A program made the position numbers and the translations under genes. The notes under the pieces are model-generated. The model worked only from the letters and a program-made list of their open reading frames with translations, was not told the origin of the DNA and ran no database searches. A stretch of DNA of 56,418 bases from Streptomyces sp. A012304 (lineage in GTDB: Bacteria > Actinomycetota > Actinomycetes > Streptomycetales > Streptomycetaceae). The DNA is taken from positions 16,147-72,564 of the forward strand of contig NZ_BQUN01000074.1 of the NCBI RefSeq assembly GCF_026008495.1, in the 5' to 3' direction. Below, piece after piece: positions 30,125 to 38,009 of this stretch (positions are counted from its first letter, which is position 1; every line of letters begins with the position of its first letter).

Positions 30125-32341
30125 ATGTTCACCCGCCGCACCGTCCTCGCCGGCACGGCAGCCGCAGCCGCCCTGACCACCCTCCCGGCCCTCCCCGCCC
30201 TCCAGACGGCCCGGGCCGCCGGCCGGGCGGCGGCCGCCGCCCCCGTCGCCTACCGCTGGCGCAACGCCGTGATCGGCGGCACCGGCTTCATCTCCGGCGT
30301 CCTCTTCCACCCGGCCGTACGCGGCCTCGCCTACGCCCGTACCGACATCGGCGGCGCCTACCGCTGGGACGACCGAGCCGCCCGCTGGACCCCCCTCACC
30401 GACCACCTCGGCTGGGACGACTGGAACCTCCTCGGCGTCGAGGCGATGGCCGTCGACCCGGCGCACCCCGACCGCCTCTACCTGGCCCTGGGCACCTACA
30501 CCCAGTCCTGGGCCGGCAACGGCGCGGTGCTGCGCTCCGAGGACCGCGGCAACACCTGGACCCGCACCGACCTCACCGTCAAGCTCGGCGCCAACGAGGA
30601 CGGCCGGGGCGCGGGCGAGCGTCTCCTCGTCGACCCGCGCGACAGCGACACCCTCTGGCTGGGCACCCGGCACGACGGACTGCTGAAGTCCACCGACCGG
30701 GGCGCCACCTGGGCGGCCGTCGGCGCCTTCCCGCCCGCTCCCAGCGCCACCGGCCAGGGCGTCACCCTCCTGGTCGCCGCCGGCCGCACCGTCTACGTCG
30801 GCTGGGGCGACGCCGACGGCACCACCGCGAACCTCTTCCGCACGGCCGACGGCTCCACCTGGCAGCAGGTCCCCGGACAGCCCGCCGGAACCGCCGCGAA
30901 GGTCCCGATCCGCGCCGCGTACGACAAGCACACCCGCGAGCTGTACGTGACGTACGCCAACGCGCCCGGCCCCAACGGCCAGTCCGACGGCAGCGTCCAC
31001 AAGCTGGCCACCACCACCTGCAAGTGGACCGAGGTCACCCCGGCGAAGCCGGGCGGGACCACCGGCGACGGCTCCACCGACAGCTTCGGGTACGGCGGCG
31101 TCGCCGTCGACGCCTGCCGCCCCGGCACCGTCGTCGTCTCCACCAACAACCGCTGGGCCGCGGTCGACACCCTGTACCGCACCACCGACGGCGGCCGGAC
31201 CTGGACCTCCCTGAAGGACACCGCCGTCCTCGACGTCTCCGAGACGCCCTACCTCAAGTGGGGGGAGGCGAAGCCCAAGTTCGGCTGGTGGATCCAGGCC
31301 CTCGCCGTCGACCCGTACGACTCCCGCAACGTCGTCTACGGCACCGGCGCCACCCTCTACGGCACCCGGGACCTGAGGAACTGGGCGCCGCGGATCCGCG
31401 GCCTGGAGGAGACGGCCGTCCGTCACCTGATCTCGCCGCCGGTCGGAAAGGCCCACCTGATCAGCGCCAACGGGGACATCGGCGTGATGTACCACGAGTC
31501 GCTCACCGCGTCCCCGTCGCGCGGCATGGCCGCCAACCCCGTGTTCGGGACGGCCACCGGGCTCGCGCAGGCCGCGGCCAGGCCGGCGTACGTGGTACGC
31601 ACCGGCTGGGGCGACCACGGCAACGGCGCCTACTCGAACGACGGCGGGCGGACCTGGGCGCCCTTCGCGGCCCAGCCCGCCCTCGGCAAGGACGCGCCGG
31701 GGCCGATCGCCGTCAACGCCGACGGCGGCGTGCTGCTGTGGGTCTTCGTGCACTGGGACGGCACCAAGTACCCGGCCCACCGCTCCGCCGACAACGGCGC
31801 CACCTGGTCCGAGGTGCCCTCCTTCCCCAAGGGCGCCACGCCGGTCGCCGACCCGGCCGACCCGACGCGCTTCTACGCCTACGACACCGACACCGGAACC
31901 CTGTTCGCCAGCACCGACAGCGGCCGCACCTTCACCGCCCGGGCCACCGGGCTGCCCTCCGGCGACAGCCAGTTCGAGCTGGTCGCGGCTCCGGGACGCT
32001 CCGGCGACCTGTGGCTGTCGGTCAAGTGGAACGGGCTGTACCGCTCCACCGACGGCGGCGTGAGCTTCACCAAGGTCGACAGCTGCTCGGCGGCGTACAC
32101 GCTCGGCTTCGGCAAGGCCGCCGAAGGCGCCGACTACCCCGCCCTCTACCTGGTCGGCGCGACGGAGACGATCACCGCCGTGCACCGCTCCGACGACGGC
32201 GCGAAGAGCTGGGTGCGGATCAACGACGACGCCCACCAGTGGGGCTGGACGGGCGAGACCATCGCCGGCGACCCGCGCGTGTACGGCCGGGTCTACCTCG
32301 GCACCAACGGGCGCGGCATCCAGTACGGGGACCCCGTCTGA
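30125..32341 (+). CDS. GH74 endo-xyloglucanase, secreted via Tat
   Basis: A 738-aa protein made of two seven-bladed propeller halves. The N-terminus (MFTRRTVLAG plus hydrophobic stretch and ARAAG) is a Tat-type signal peptide. The family motif TDIGGAYRWD carries the first catalytic Asp; the second probably lies in the SFGYGGVAVD segment. Many Asp-box turns (SEDRGNTW, STDRGATW, TTDGGRTW, SADNGATW, STDSGRTF) mark the blades. There is no CBM after the catalytic modules, unlike many actinobacterial GH74 enzymes. It would cut the xyloglucan backbone outside the cell. It overlaps the GH42 gene by one base (TGATG). Confidence 0.92.
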   Translation: MFTRRTVLAGTAAAAALTTLPALPALQTARAAGRAAAAAPVAYRWRNAVIGGTGFISGVLFHPAVRGLAYARTDIGGAYRWDDRAARWTPLTDHLGWDDWNLLGVEAMAVDPAHPDRLYLALGTYTQSWAGNGAVLRSEDRGNTWTRTDLTVKLGANEDGRGAGERLLVDPRDSDTLWLGTRHDGLLKSTDRGATWAAVGAFPPAPSATGQGVTLLVAAGRTVYVGWGDADGTTANLFRTADGSTWQQVPGQPAGTAAKVPIRAAYDKHTRELYVTYANAPGPNGQSDGSVHKLATTTCKWTEVTPAKPGGTTGDGSTDSFGYGGVAVDACRPGTVVVSTNNRWAAVDTLYRTTDGGRTWTSLKDTAVLDVSETPYLKWGEAKPKFGWWIQALAVDPYDSRNVVYGTGATLYGTRDLRNWAPRIRGLEETAVRHLISPPVGKAHLISANGDIGVMYHESLTASPSRGMAANPVFGTATGLAQAAARPAYVVRTGWGDHGNGAYSNDGGRTWAPFAAQPALGKDAPGPIAVNADGGVLLWVFVHWDGTKYPAHRSADNGATWSEVPSFPKGATPVADPADPTRFYAYDTDTGTLFASTDSGRTFTARATGLPSGDSQFELVAAPGRSGDLWLSVKWNGLYRSTDGGVSFTKVDSCSAAYTLGFGKAAEGADYPALYLVGATETITAVHRSDDGAKSWVRINDDAHQWGWTGETIAGDPRVYGRVYLGTNGRGIQYGDPV

Positions 32342-34320
32342 TGCGCGACCGGCCGACCCTGCGCGCCGCCACCCGCGGCCGTGTCCTCTTCGGCGGCGAC
32401 TACAACCCCGAGCAGTGGCCCGAGGAGACCTGGCACGACGACGTCCGCCTCATGAAGGACGCCGGCGTCAACTCCGTCACCCTCGGCGTCTTCTCCTGGT
32501 CGATGCTCGAACCCGAGCCGGGGGAGCGGAACTTCGGCTGGCTGGACCGGCTCATGGACCTGATGCACACGAACGGCGTCGGCGTCGTCCTGGCCACCCC
32601 CACCTCCGCGCCCCCGCCCTGGCTGGGCCGGCTGCACCCGGACACCCTGCCCCGCGACGAGAACGGGAACGTCGAGTGGTGGGGCGGCCGCCAGCACTTC
32701 TCCCACTCCAGCGCCACCTACCGCCGCTACGCCGCCGCCATCACCGAGGACCTGGCCGCCCGCTACGCGGGCCACCCCGCCCTCACGATGTGGCACATCA
32801 ACAACGAGTACTGCACCGTCGACCACGGCGACGAGGCCGCCGCCGCCTTCCGCCGCTGGCTGCGCGCGAAGTACGGCACCCTCGACGCCCTCAACGAGGC
32901 CTGGGGCACCGCCTTCTGGAGCCAGGGCTACGACAGCTGGGACGGCATCCTGCCCGCCCGCCGCCCCCACTACCTGCGCAACCCCACCCAGCTGCTGGAC
33001 TTCCGGCGCTTCACCTCCGACATGCTCCTGGAGTGCTACACCGCCGAACGCGACATCGTCACCCGGCACACCCCGCACATTCCGGTCACCACCAACTTCA
33101 TGCCGCTGTTCTTCGGGCAGGACGCCTGGCGCTGGGCCGAGGAGGAGGACGTCGTCTCCGTCGACCTCTACCCCGACCCGCGCGACCCGCTCGGCCCCCA
33201 GCACGGCGCGCTGATCCAGGACCTCACCCGCTCCCAGGCCCGCGGCCCCTGGATGCTCATGGAACAGGCGGCCGGACCGGTCAACTGGCGCGGAGTGAAC
33301 CACCCCAAACCACGCGGACTCAACCGCCTGTGGTCCCTCCAGGCCGTCGCGCGCGGCGCGGACGCCGTCTGCTACTTCCAGTGGCGCCAGTCCCGCCAGG
33401 GCGCGGAGAAGTTCCACTCCGGGATGGTCAGCCACGCGGGGGAGGAGGGCCGCACCTTCCAGGAGGTCAAGCAGCTCGGCGCGGATCTCGCCGCGATCTC
33501 CCCGAAGGTGGCGGACCGCCGGGTCACCGCCGACATCGCGATCCTGCACGACTGGCACGCCTGGTGGGCGGGATCCCAGGACGGCCGCCCCTCCACCCAC
33601 GTCGACCACGCGGCCGTGCTGCACGCCTGGCACCGCGCCCTGTGGGAGGCCCACCTCCCCACCGACTTCGCCCACCCCGAACACGACCTGACCGCCTACC
33701 GCCTGGTCGTCGTCCCGCAGCTCTACCTCCTCACGGACACGGCGATAGACCGCCTCCGCGCCTACGTCGACGGCGGCGGCACCCTCGTCAGCGGCTTCCT
33801 GACCGGCGTCGCCGACGAGCACGACCGGGTCCGCGCCGGCGGCATGGACGCCCGGCTGCGAGAGCTGTTCGGCATCCGCGTCCTGCACGAGTGGTGGCCG
33901 CTGGAGCCGGGGGAGAGCGTCGACTGCGACGGCTTCCGCGGCACCCTGTGGTCGGAGGAGATCGAACCCGACCGGGAAACCGTCACCGAGACGATCCCGT
34001 ACCGGGGCGGCGAGCTCGACGGACTGCCCGCCGTCCTGCGCCGGGGCCGCGCCTGGTACGTCTCCACCCTCCCCGAACCGGACGCCCTGCGCGCCCTGCT
34101 CACCCGTGTCGCCGCCGAGGCCGGCGCCCGGCCCGTGCTCGACGGACTGCCGGCCCGGGTGGAGGCCGTGCGCCGCGGTGACCTGCTGTTCCTGCTGAAC
34201 CACAGCCGGGAACCGGTCACCGTCGACGTCCCCGGCACCCACCGCGACCTGCTCACCGGCGCGACGGTCACGGACACCGTCGCCCTCGGCCGCTACGGAG
34301 CGGCGGTGCTGGAGCCATGA
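32341..34320 (+). CDS. GH42 beta-galactosidase
   Basis: A 659-aa cytosolic GH42 enzyme. The opening GGDYNPEQWPEETW is the family signature. The acid/base is E156 in HINNEY and the nucleophile E308 in LMEQAAG. The trimerisation-type domain (about 390-590) and a C-terminal beta domain follow. No signal peptide. In this setting it would remove beta-1,2-linked galactose from imported xyloglucan side chains. Start overlaps the GH74 stop and its own stop overlaps the GH95 start (ATGA), so three enzymes are translationally coupled. Confidence 0.92.
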   Translation: MRDRPTLRAATRGRVLFGGDYNPEQWPEETWHDDVRLMKDAGVNSVTLGVFSWSMLEPEPGERNFGWLDRLMDLMHTNGVGVVLATPTSAPPPWLGRLHPDTLPRDENGNVEWWGGRQHFSHSSATYRRYAAAITEDLAARYAGHPALTMWHINNEYCTVDHGDEAAAAFRRWLRAKYGTLDALNEAWGTAFWSQGYDSWDGILPARRPHYLRNPTQLLDFRRFTSDMLLECYTAERDIVTRHTPHIPVTTNFMPLFFGQDAWRWAEEEDVVSVDLYPDPRDPLGPQHGALIQDLTRSQARGPWMLMEQAAGPVNWRGVNHPKPRGLNRLWSLQAVARGADAVCYFQWRQSRQGAEKFHSGMVSHAGEEGRTFQEVKQLGADLAAISPKVADRRVTADIAILHDWHAWWAGSQDGRPSTHVDHAAVLHAWHRALWEAHLPTDFAHPEHDLTAYRLVVVPQLYLLTDTAIDRLRAYVDGGGTLVSGFLTGVADEHDRVRAGGMDARLRELFGIRVLHEWWPLEPGESVDCDGFRGTLWSEEIEPDRETVTETIPYRGGELDGLPAVLRRGRAWYVSTLPEPDALRALLTRVAAEAGARPVLDGLPARVEAVRRGDLLFLLNHSREPVTVDVPGTHRDLLTGATVTDTVALGRYGAAVLEP

Positions 34321-36515
34321 CGACCGGACCCGTCCACGGAACCTGGGAGCCGCACCCCGCCGTCCGCTGGGAGGACGGCTTCCTCAGCGGCAACGGCCAC
34401 CACGGCGCCCTCGTCTTCGGAGACCCGGACGACGACCGGGTCGTCGTCACGCACCACACCCTGGTCCGCCCGAACGGCGGCCGGCACACCCGGCCCCCCG
34501 AGCTGGCCGCCGAACTCCCCGACCTCCAGGACCGGCTCCTCGCCGGAGACCTCACGGCCGCCGAGGGCTTCACCGACGGCCGCCCCCTGCAGTGGGTGCG
34601 GCCCTTCCACCCCGCCTTCCAGGTACGACTGCGCCGGCCCGCCGGGCCCGGCTCCCGCTACCGCCGCCAGGTCGACTTCGCCACCGGCGAGACCACCGCC
34701 ACCTGCGGCCACTGGACCAGCCGGGTCTTCGTCTCCCGCGCCGACGACGTGATCGTCCAGCACGTCACCGCCCGCGGCCTCACCCTCGCCGTCGCACTCG
34801 ACCACCGCCTCCCCGGCGCCCCCGCCGGCCTCGGCGTCGGCCACGGCACCCTGCTCACCCCGGAGGGCGCCGCCCTCACCCTGCGCGCCCGCTACCCCGA
34901 CAGCGACCGCGCCTACACCGGCGTCACCGTCGTCGCGGTCACCGGCGGCCGGGTCTCCCTCGCCGCACCCGGCGTCCGCGTCGAGGGAGCCGACTCCGTC
35001 CTGCTCCTGACCCGCGTGCGACGGCACACCGGTGAACTCGACGCCACCGAGGAGACCCGCACCCTGCGCGCCCTCCTCGCGGACCGGTCGTACGACGACC
35101 TCCTCGCCCGGCACACCCCCCTGCACCGCACCGCCTACGAACGCGTCACCCTGGACCTCGCCGCGCCGGCGGACGAACGCGCGCTGCCCGGCTCCGAGCT
35201 GCTCAAGCGCCCCCGCGGCGCCGCCCTCCTGGAACGGCTCTTCGCGGCCGGCCGCTACCACCTGCTCAGCGCCAGCGGCCTCTTCCCGCCCCGGCTCACC
35301 GGCCTGTGGACGGGCGACTGGGACACCGCCTGGGCCGAGGCGTTCACCAACGACGCCAACCTCAACCTCCAGACCGCGTCCGCGGCGGCCGCCGCCCTGC
35401 CCGAAGCGACCTCGGCCCTCAGCGCCCTGATTCAGCGTCAGCTACCGGACTGGCGGGAGAACGCCCGCGCCGTCTTCGGCGCCCGGGGCGTGGTCGCGCC
35501 CGCCCACACCGACGGCGAGTCGGGGCTGACGTACCACTTCAGCCGCGAATACCCCCTCCACCTGTGGACCGCCGGCGCCGACTGGCTGCTCAAGCCGCTC
35601 GTCGACCACGACGACACCCGCGGCGCACGCGACCCGCGCACCGCCGCCGTCCTCGCCGAAGTGGCCCGGTTCTACGAGGACTTCCTCACCCGCACCGACG
35701 CCGACGGGCAGCTCGTCGTCGTCCCCTCCTACTCGCCGGAGAACCGGCCCGCGGGCGCGAGCTGGGGCGCGATCAACGCGGCCATGGACCTCTCGGCGGC
35801 CCGGCACGCGCTGCTCACCGCCGCCGACTACCACCCGGGGACGGAGCACGCCGACCGCTGGCGCGCCCTCGCCGACCGTCTCCCGCCGCACCGGGTCAAC
35901 GCCGACGGCGCCCTCGCCGAATGGGCCTGGCCCGGCCTCGACGACACCTACGACCACCGCCACCTCAGCCACCTCTACGCCGTCTGGCCCCTCGACGAGA
36001 TCAACCCCTACGACACCCCCCGCCTGGCGGCGGCCGCCCACCGCGCCCTGGAACTGCGCGGCGCCGAGAACGACTCCGCGCACGGCCACCTCCACCACGC
36101 GCTGATCGCCGCCCGCCTGCGCGACGGACACCGGGTCGACCGGGCCCTCGCCCAGGTCCTGGAGGGCGACTTCTTCCACACCTCGCTGATGAGCGCCCAC
36201 TACCCCCACCGCGACGTCTACAACGCCGACGCCGCGCACACCCTGCCCGCCGTGCTCATCGAGATGCTCGTCCAGTCGACCCCCGACCGGCTGGTCCTGC
36301 TGCCCGCGCTGCCGCCCGCGTTCCCGGCGGGCGAACTGCGGGGCGTGCGCACCCGGTTCGGCGCCGGCCTGGACCTCACCTGGGGCCCCGACGGTGCCCG
36401 CGCCGTCCTGAAGCCGCACCGCACCCGCACCGTCGAACTCCGGACTTCCTCCGGCGCACAGCCGCTCCACCTCGTCGCCGGAGAAGACCACGTCCTCACC
36501 CTGGGGACGTGGTAA
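34317..36515 (+). CDS. GH95 alpha-L-fucosidase / alpha-L-galactosidase
   Basis: A 732-aa cytosolic protein with the GH95 layout: an N-terminal super-sandwich opening (AVRWEDGFLSGNGHHGALVFGD), a helical linker, and an (alpha/alpha)6 barrel containing NDANLNLQ, VPSYSPENRPAG (the conserved Glu region) and HRHLSHLYAVWPLDEINP. The family inverts alpha-1,2-linked L-fucose or L-galactose. In a xyloglucan locus that means stripping the terminal fucose of fucogalactosylated side chains before the galactosidase acts. No signal peptide. Activity towards fucose versus L-galactose is not decidable from the sequence. Confidence 0.88.
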   Translation: MTTGPVHGTWEPHPAVRWEDGFLSGNGHHGALVFGDPDDDRVVVTHHTLVRPNGGRHTRPPELAAELPDLQDRLLAGDLTAAEGFTDGRPLQWVRPFHPAFQVRLRRPAGPGSRYRRQVDFATGETTATCGHWTSRVFVSRADDVIVQHVTARGLTLAVALDHRLPGAPAGLGVGHGTLLTPEGAALTLRARYPDSDRAYTGVTVVAVTGGRVSLAAPGVRVEGADSVLLLTRVRRHTGELDATEETRTLRALLADRSYDDLLARHTPLHRTAYERVTLDLAAPADERALPGSELLKRPRGAALLERLFAAGRYHLLSASGLFPPRLTGLWTGDWDTAWAEAFTNDANLNLQTASAAAAALPEATSALSALIQRQLPDWRENARAVFGARGVVAPAHTDGESGLTYHFSREYPLHLWTAGADWLLKPLVDHDDTRGARDPRTAAVLAEVARFYEDFLTRTDADGQLVVVPSYSPENRPAGASWGAINAAMDLSAARHALLTAADYHPGTEHADRWRALADRLPPHRVNADGALAEWAWPGLDDTYDHRHLSHLYAVWPLDEINPYDTPRLAAAAHRALELRGAENDSAHGHLHHALIAARLRDGHRVDRALAQVLEGDFFHTSLMSAHYPHRDVYNADAAHTLPAVLIEMLVQSTPDRLVLLPALPPAFPAGELRGVRTRFGAGLDLTWGPDGARAVLKPHRTRTVELRTSSGAQPLHLVAGEDHVLTLGTW

Positions 36516-36556
36516 CTCCCCCCCCACGATTCCCCCCCACCCATGGAAGGGACACC

Positions 36557-37285
36557 ATGGTCACACGCACCCTGAGCAGACTCACCAAGGTCCTGCTGGC
36601 CCCCGCCCTCGCGCTGGGCGCCACCATCGGCCTCGCCTCCGCCCCCGCCTCGGCCGCCGTCTGGAACTCCTGCGACCAGTGGGGCAACACCAGCCTGAAC
36701 GGCTACACCCTCTACAACAACATCTGGGGCTCCGGCGCCGGCAGCCAGTGCTTCTGGGCCAACTCCGGCACCAACTGGGGCGTCTGGGCCAACCACCCCA
36801 ACACCGGCGGCATCAAGTCGTACCCCAACTCCAAGAAGGTGATCAACAAGACGATCACCTCCATCGGCTCGCTCAGCAGCAGCTACAACGTCACCGTCCC
36901 GTCCACGGGCGCGTACAACTCGTCGTACGACATCTGGGACACGGACTACGACTACGAGACCATGCTGTGGGTCAACTACAACGGCAACGTGGGCGCGCTC
37001 GGCAGCTTCCAGCAGAGCGTCACGCTCGGCGGCCACAGCTGGAACGTCTACAAGGGCCGCGCCTACCGGGCCGACGGCACCTACTGGGACGTCTTCTCGT
37101 TCCTGCGCACCTCCGACTCCACCTCCGGCACGGTCCAGATCCTCCCCATCCTGAAGTGGATCAAGGACACCAAGGGCTGGATGGGCAACGAGACCATCGG
37201 CGACGTGCAGTTCGGCTTCGAGATCACCTCGTCGTCCGGCGGTCTGGACTTCCGGACCAACAACCTCACGGTAAGCAGTAGTTGA
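36557..37285 (+). CDS. GH12 endoglucanase/xyloglucanase, secreted
   Basis: A 242-aa secreted jelly-roll enzyme. Residues 1-34 form a Sec signal peptide ending ASA-AV. The catalytic pair is the nucleophile E134 in YETMLW and the acid/base E222 in FGFEIT, at the expected spacing for GH12. There is no carbohydrate-binding module. GH12 contains both beta-1,4-glucanases and xyloglucanases; the surrounding genes favour the latter. GGAAGG precedes the ATG. It is the last gene of the transporter/GH run and is followed by a terminator hairpin. Confidence 0.92.
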   Translation: MVTRTLSRLTKVLLAPALALGATIGLASAPASAAVWNSCDQWGNTSLNGYTLYNNIWGSGAGSQCFWANSGTNWGVWANHPNTGGIKSYPNSKKVINKTITSIGSLSSSYNVTVPSTGAYNSSYDIWDTDYDYETMLWVNYNGNVGALGSFQQSVTLGGHSWNVYKGRAYRADGTYWDVFSFLRTSDSTSGTVQILPILKWIKDTKGWMGNETIGDVQFGFEITSSSGGLDFRTNNLTVSSS

Positions 37286-37290
37286 GAATC

Positions 37291-37319
37291 CGGGGGGCCG
37301 TCCGCGGGGCGGCTCCCCG
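37291..37319 (+). terminator. Terminator hairpin after the GH12 gene
   Basis: CGGGGGGCCG (37291-37300) pairs with CGGCTCCCCG (37310-37319), ten base pairs with one G-U, 9-nt loop. No T-run follows, as is usual in Streptomyces. Confidence 0.65.
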
Positions 37320-37348
37320 TCCGTGCGCGGGTGCGGTTTCATGAACCC

Positions 37349-37939
37349 ATGCGCCTCACCACCCCCCTCCGTCACACCCTGGTCGCCGCTGCCGCCACAG
37401 CCGCCCTGCTGACCGCGCCCGGCACCGCCACCGCCGCCCCCCGGCCGGCCGGAATCTCGGCGTCGGCCCTGCACCCCGTGGCCGCCCTCTCCGCCGAGCG
37501 CCTCGCCACCGCCGACCTGGTCGCGGCCGCCAAGTGGGGCACCGACAGCCCCATCGACGACCCCGCCCGCGAGCAGCAGGTCCTCGACACCGTCGCCGCC
37601 CTGGCCGAACAGGCCGGCGCCGACCCCGACGAGGTCCGGGAGGTCTTCCGCGATCAGATCGAGGCCAACAAGATCGTTCAGCGCGGCCTCTTCCGCCGCT
37701 GGACCGCCCACCCCGACCAGGCCCCGACCAGCCGCCCCGACCTCGCCGTCGTCCGGCAGACGATCAACCGGATCAACACCGACCTCGTCACCGCCCTGGC
37801 CGCCACCGCCCCCGAGCGCACCACGCCCGTGTGCCGTCCCGAGCTGGCCCTCGCCGTCCTCCAGGTCCACCACGAGCGGCACCCGGACGCCCTGCACACC
37901 CGCGCCCTCGTCCGCTCCCTGGCCTCCGTCTGCCGCTGA
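37349..37939 (+). CDS. Secreted chorismate mutase (AroQ-gamma type)
   Basis: A 196-aa protein with a clear signal peptide (residues 1-30, ending ATAAP). The mature part is all-helical with the AroQ-gamma pattern: LATADLVAAAKWGTDSPIDD, a REQQVLDT helix, VREVFRDQIEANKIVQ and a C-terminal Cys pair (VCRPE and SVCR) likely to form a disulphide. The family converts chorismate to prephenate. An extracytoplasmic version is unexplained, since chorismate is a cytosolic metabolite. It is flanked by terminator hairpins on both sides, so it is a single-gene unit. Confidence 0.85.
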   Translation: MRLTTPLRHTLVAAAATAALLTAPGTATAAPRPAGISASALHPVAALSAERLATADLVAAAKWGTDSPIDDPAREQQVLDTVAALAEQAGADPDEVREVFRDQIEANKIVQRGLFRRWTAHPDQAPTSRPDLAVVRQTINRINTDLVTALAATAPERTTPVCRPELALAVLQVHHERHPDALHTRALVRSLASVCR

Positions 37940-37955
37940 CGCCCGCCCACGCCGA

Positions 37956-37992
37956 ACGCGGCCGGTCCCTCCCCTCCCGGAACCGGCCGCGT
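37956..37992. terminator. Bidirectional terminator hairpin
   Basis: ACGCGGCCGGT (37956-37966) pairs perfectly with ACCGGCCGCGT (37982-37992), 15-nt loop. It separates the chorismate mutase gene from the convergent GH31 gene. Confidence 0.75.
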
Positions 37993-38009
37993 CCTTGCGC
38001 GCGACGCGC

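Noticed and set aside
30095..32236. Long minus-strand open frame opposite GH74
   Set aside because: Antisense to a gene with clear GH74 motifs; Gly/Val/Asp-rich low-complexity product typical of a shadow in GC-rich DNA.
28786..32340. Very long plus-strand open frame merging permease, GH74 and GH42 coding DNA
   Set aside because: Over most of its length it runs out of phase with the permease and GH74 genes and yields Arg/Pro/His-rich sequence; it is in phase only with GH42 from 32341. A GC-frame shadow.
37293..37319. GC-rich hairpin after GH12 as a protein operator
   Set aside because: Position directly after a stop codon and asymmetric loop fit a terminator better.
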